5,991 nucleotides of DNA. It comes from an uncultured Prevotella sp. (lineage in GTDB: Bacteria > Bacteroidota > Bacteroidia > Bacteroidales > Bacteroidaceae). The DNA lies in contig URCI01000083.1 in NCBI GenBank assembly GCA_900546345.1, positions 1-5,991 on the forward strand, given 5' to 3'. The notes beneath the pieces are model-generated. The model did no database searches and had not been told where the DNA came from. It worked only from the letters and a program-made list of their open reading frames with translations. Made by a program: the position numbers and the translations under genes. Positions 5,840 through 5,991 of this stretch are shown piece after piece. Within the stretch, counting starts at the first letter, position 1. Each line of letters opens with the position of its first letter.

Positions 5840-5856
5840 AGTGAGAGAGGGCCGCA

Positions 5857-5903
5857 ATTTCATTCCATTTTATTTTGTCATTCCACTCGCTTGCACTATC
5901 TTT
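5857..5903 (+). repeat. 47-bp promoter-bearing repeat, copy 1
   Basis: This copy matches positions 5945-5991 at 46 of 47 bases; the only difference is C at 5890 versus T at 5978. It contains TTTG (5874-5877), a 19-base spacer, and TATCTTTA (5897-5904). The last base departs from the TAnnTTTG consensus, so this copy may be the weaker promoter. Confidence 0.85.
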
Positions 5904-5941
5904 AGATAAAATAGGCAGCACTCGGGAATGAAAAATAAAAT
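5904..5941 (-). repeat. degenerate inverted copy of the 47-bp repeat
   Basis: Read on the minus strand this stretch resembles the 47-bp unit: ATTTTATTTT, then TCATTCC, and TATCT at the far end. Its -33 TTTG and -7 TTTG are lost, so it should not act as a promoter. Its AAAATAAAAT (5932-5941) forms a perfect 10-bp inverted repeat with ATTTTATTTT (5955-5964) of copy 2. Confidence 0.4.
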
Positions 5942-5944
5942 TCC

Positions 5945-5991
5945 ATTTCATTCCATTTTATTTTGTCATTCCACTCGTTTGCACTATCTTT
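5945..5991 (+). repeat. 47-bp promoter-bearing repeat, copy 2, at window edge
   Basis: This is the second direct copy, 88 bases after the first. It holds TTTG (5962-5965), 19 bases, and TATCTTT (5985-5991); the window ends before the last base of the -7 box. If that base is G the box matches the consensus fully, and a rightward gene or RNA should start just outside the window. Confidence 0.8.

Larger units (their letters stand above)
5533..5856. other. intergenic region right of the small ORF
   Basis: No convincing gene was found. A 62-codon plus-strand frame runs from a TTG at 5717 into the repeats at the right edge and looks accidental. Contents are the promoter-like boxes of the small ORF (5608-5615 and 5659-5690), the palindrome at 5677-5690, a weak GGCGGT/ACCGCC inverted repeat (5710-5715 with 5743-5748), and a short hairpin at 5824-5839. 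Confidence 0.5.

Noticed and set aside
5717..5905. 62-codon plus-strand open frame from a TTG
   Set aside because: It runs into the 47-bp promoter repeat and a hairpin, and has no good start or leader. Its middle reads like translated intergenic repeat.
1..5991. CRISPR array, transposase, integrase, tRNA or rRNA
   Set aside because: No spacer-repeat pattern, mobile-element protein or cloverleaf was seen. The only tandem repeat (519-602) has no spacers.

Overview
The window looks like chromosomal DNA from a member of the Bacteroidota, most likely Prevotella-like. Three lines of evidence support this. Several intergenic promoters fit the Bacteroidota pattern (TTTG, about 19 bases, TAnnTTTG). 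Most genes have A-rich leaders without a Shine-Dalgarno sequence. The proteins (90-residue GroES, GroEL without a long GGM tail, a KdsC-type phosphatase next to Maf, a FemAB-like GNAT protein) are typical of that phylum. The genus is an inference.

Layout. Positions 1-930 hold no convincing protein gene. They carry a promoter plus intrinsic terminator that could make a small RNA of about 90 nt (230-330), a 9-bp inverted repeat (358-413), a degenerate 22-bp tandem repeat (519-602), and the long upstream region of groES. Positions 931-2901 are the groES-groEL chaperonin operon, closed by a strong terminator at 2936-2974. On the minus strand, 2985-3956 encodes a FemAB/GNAT-type acyltransferase, convergent with groEL. 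It is transcribed from a near-ideal promoter in the 108-bp gap it shares with a divergent gene. That divergent gene (4065-4583) is a KdsC-type HAD phosphatase of LPS Kdo synthesis. It is followed in the same direction by maf (4701-5279), a nucleotide pyrophosphatase. A hairpin follows maf.

The last 700 bases contain a 39-residue minus-strand ORF of unknown function (5413-5532) with its own promoter-like sequences. A CRP/FNR-like palindrome lies upstream of it. At the right edge two 47-bp direct repeats differ at one base, and each contains a complete TTTG-N19-TATCTTT promoter core. A degenerate inverted copy lies between them.

The large genes are housekeeping: protein folding, outer-membrane sugar synthesis and nucleotide-pool control. 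There is no sign of a mobile element, CRISPR array or defence island. The items most worth following are non-coding: the promoter-bearing repeat, the candidate small RNA and the tiny ORF.
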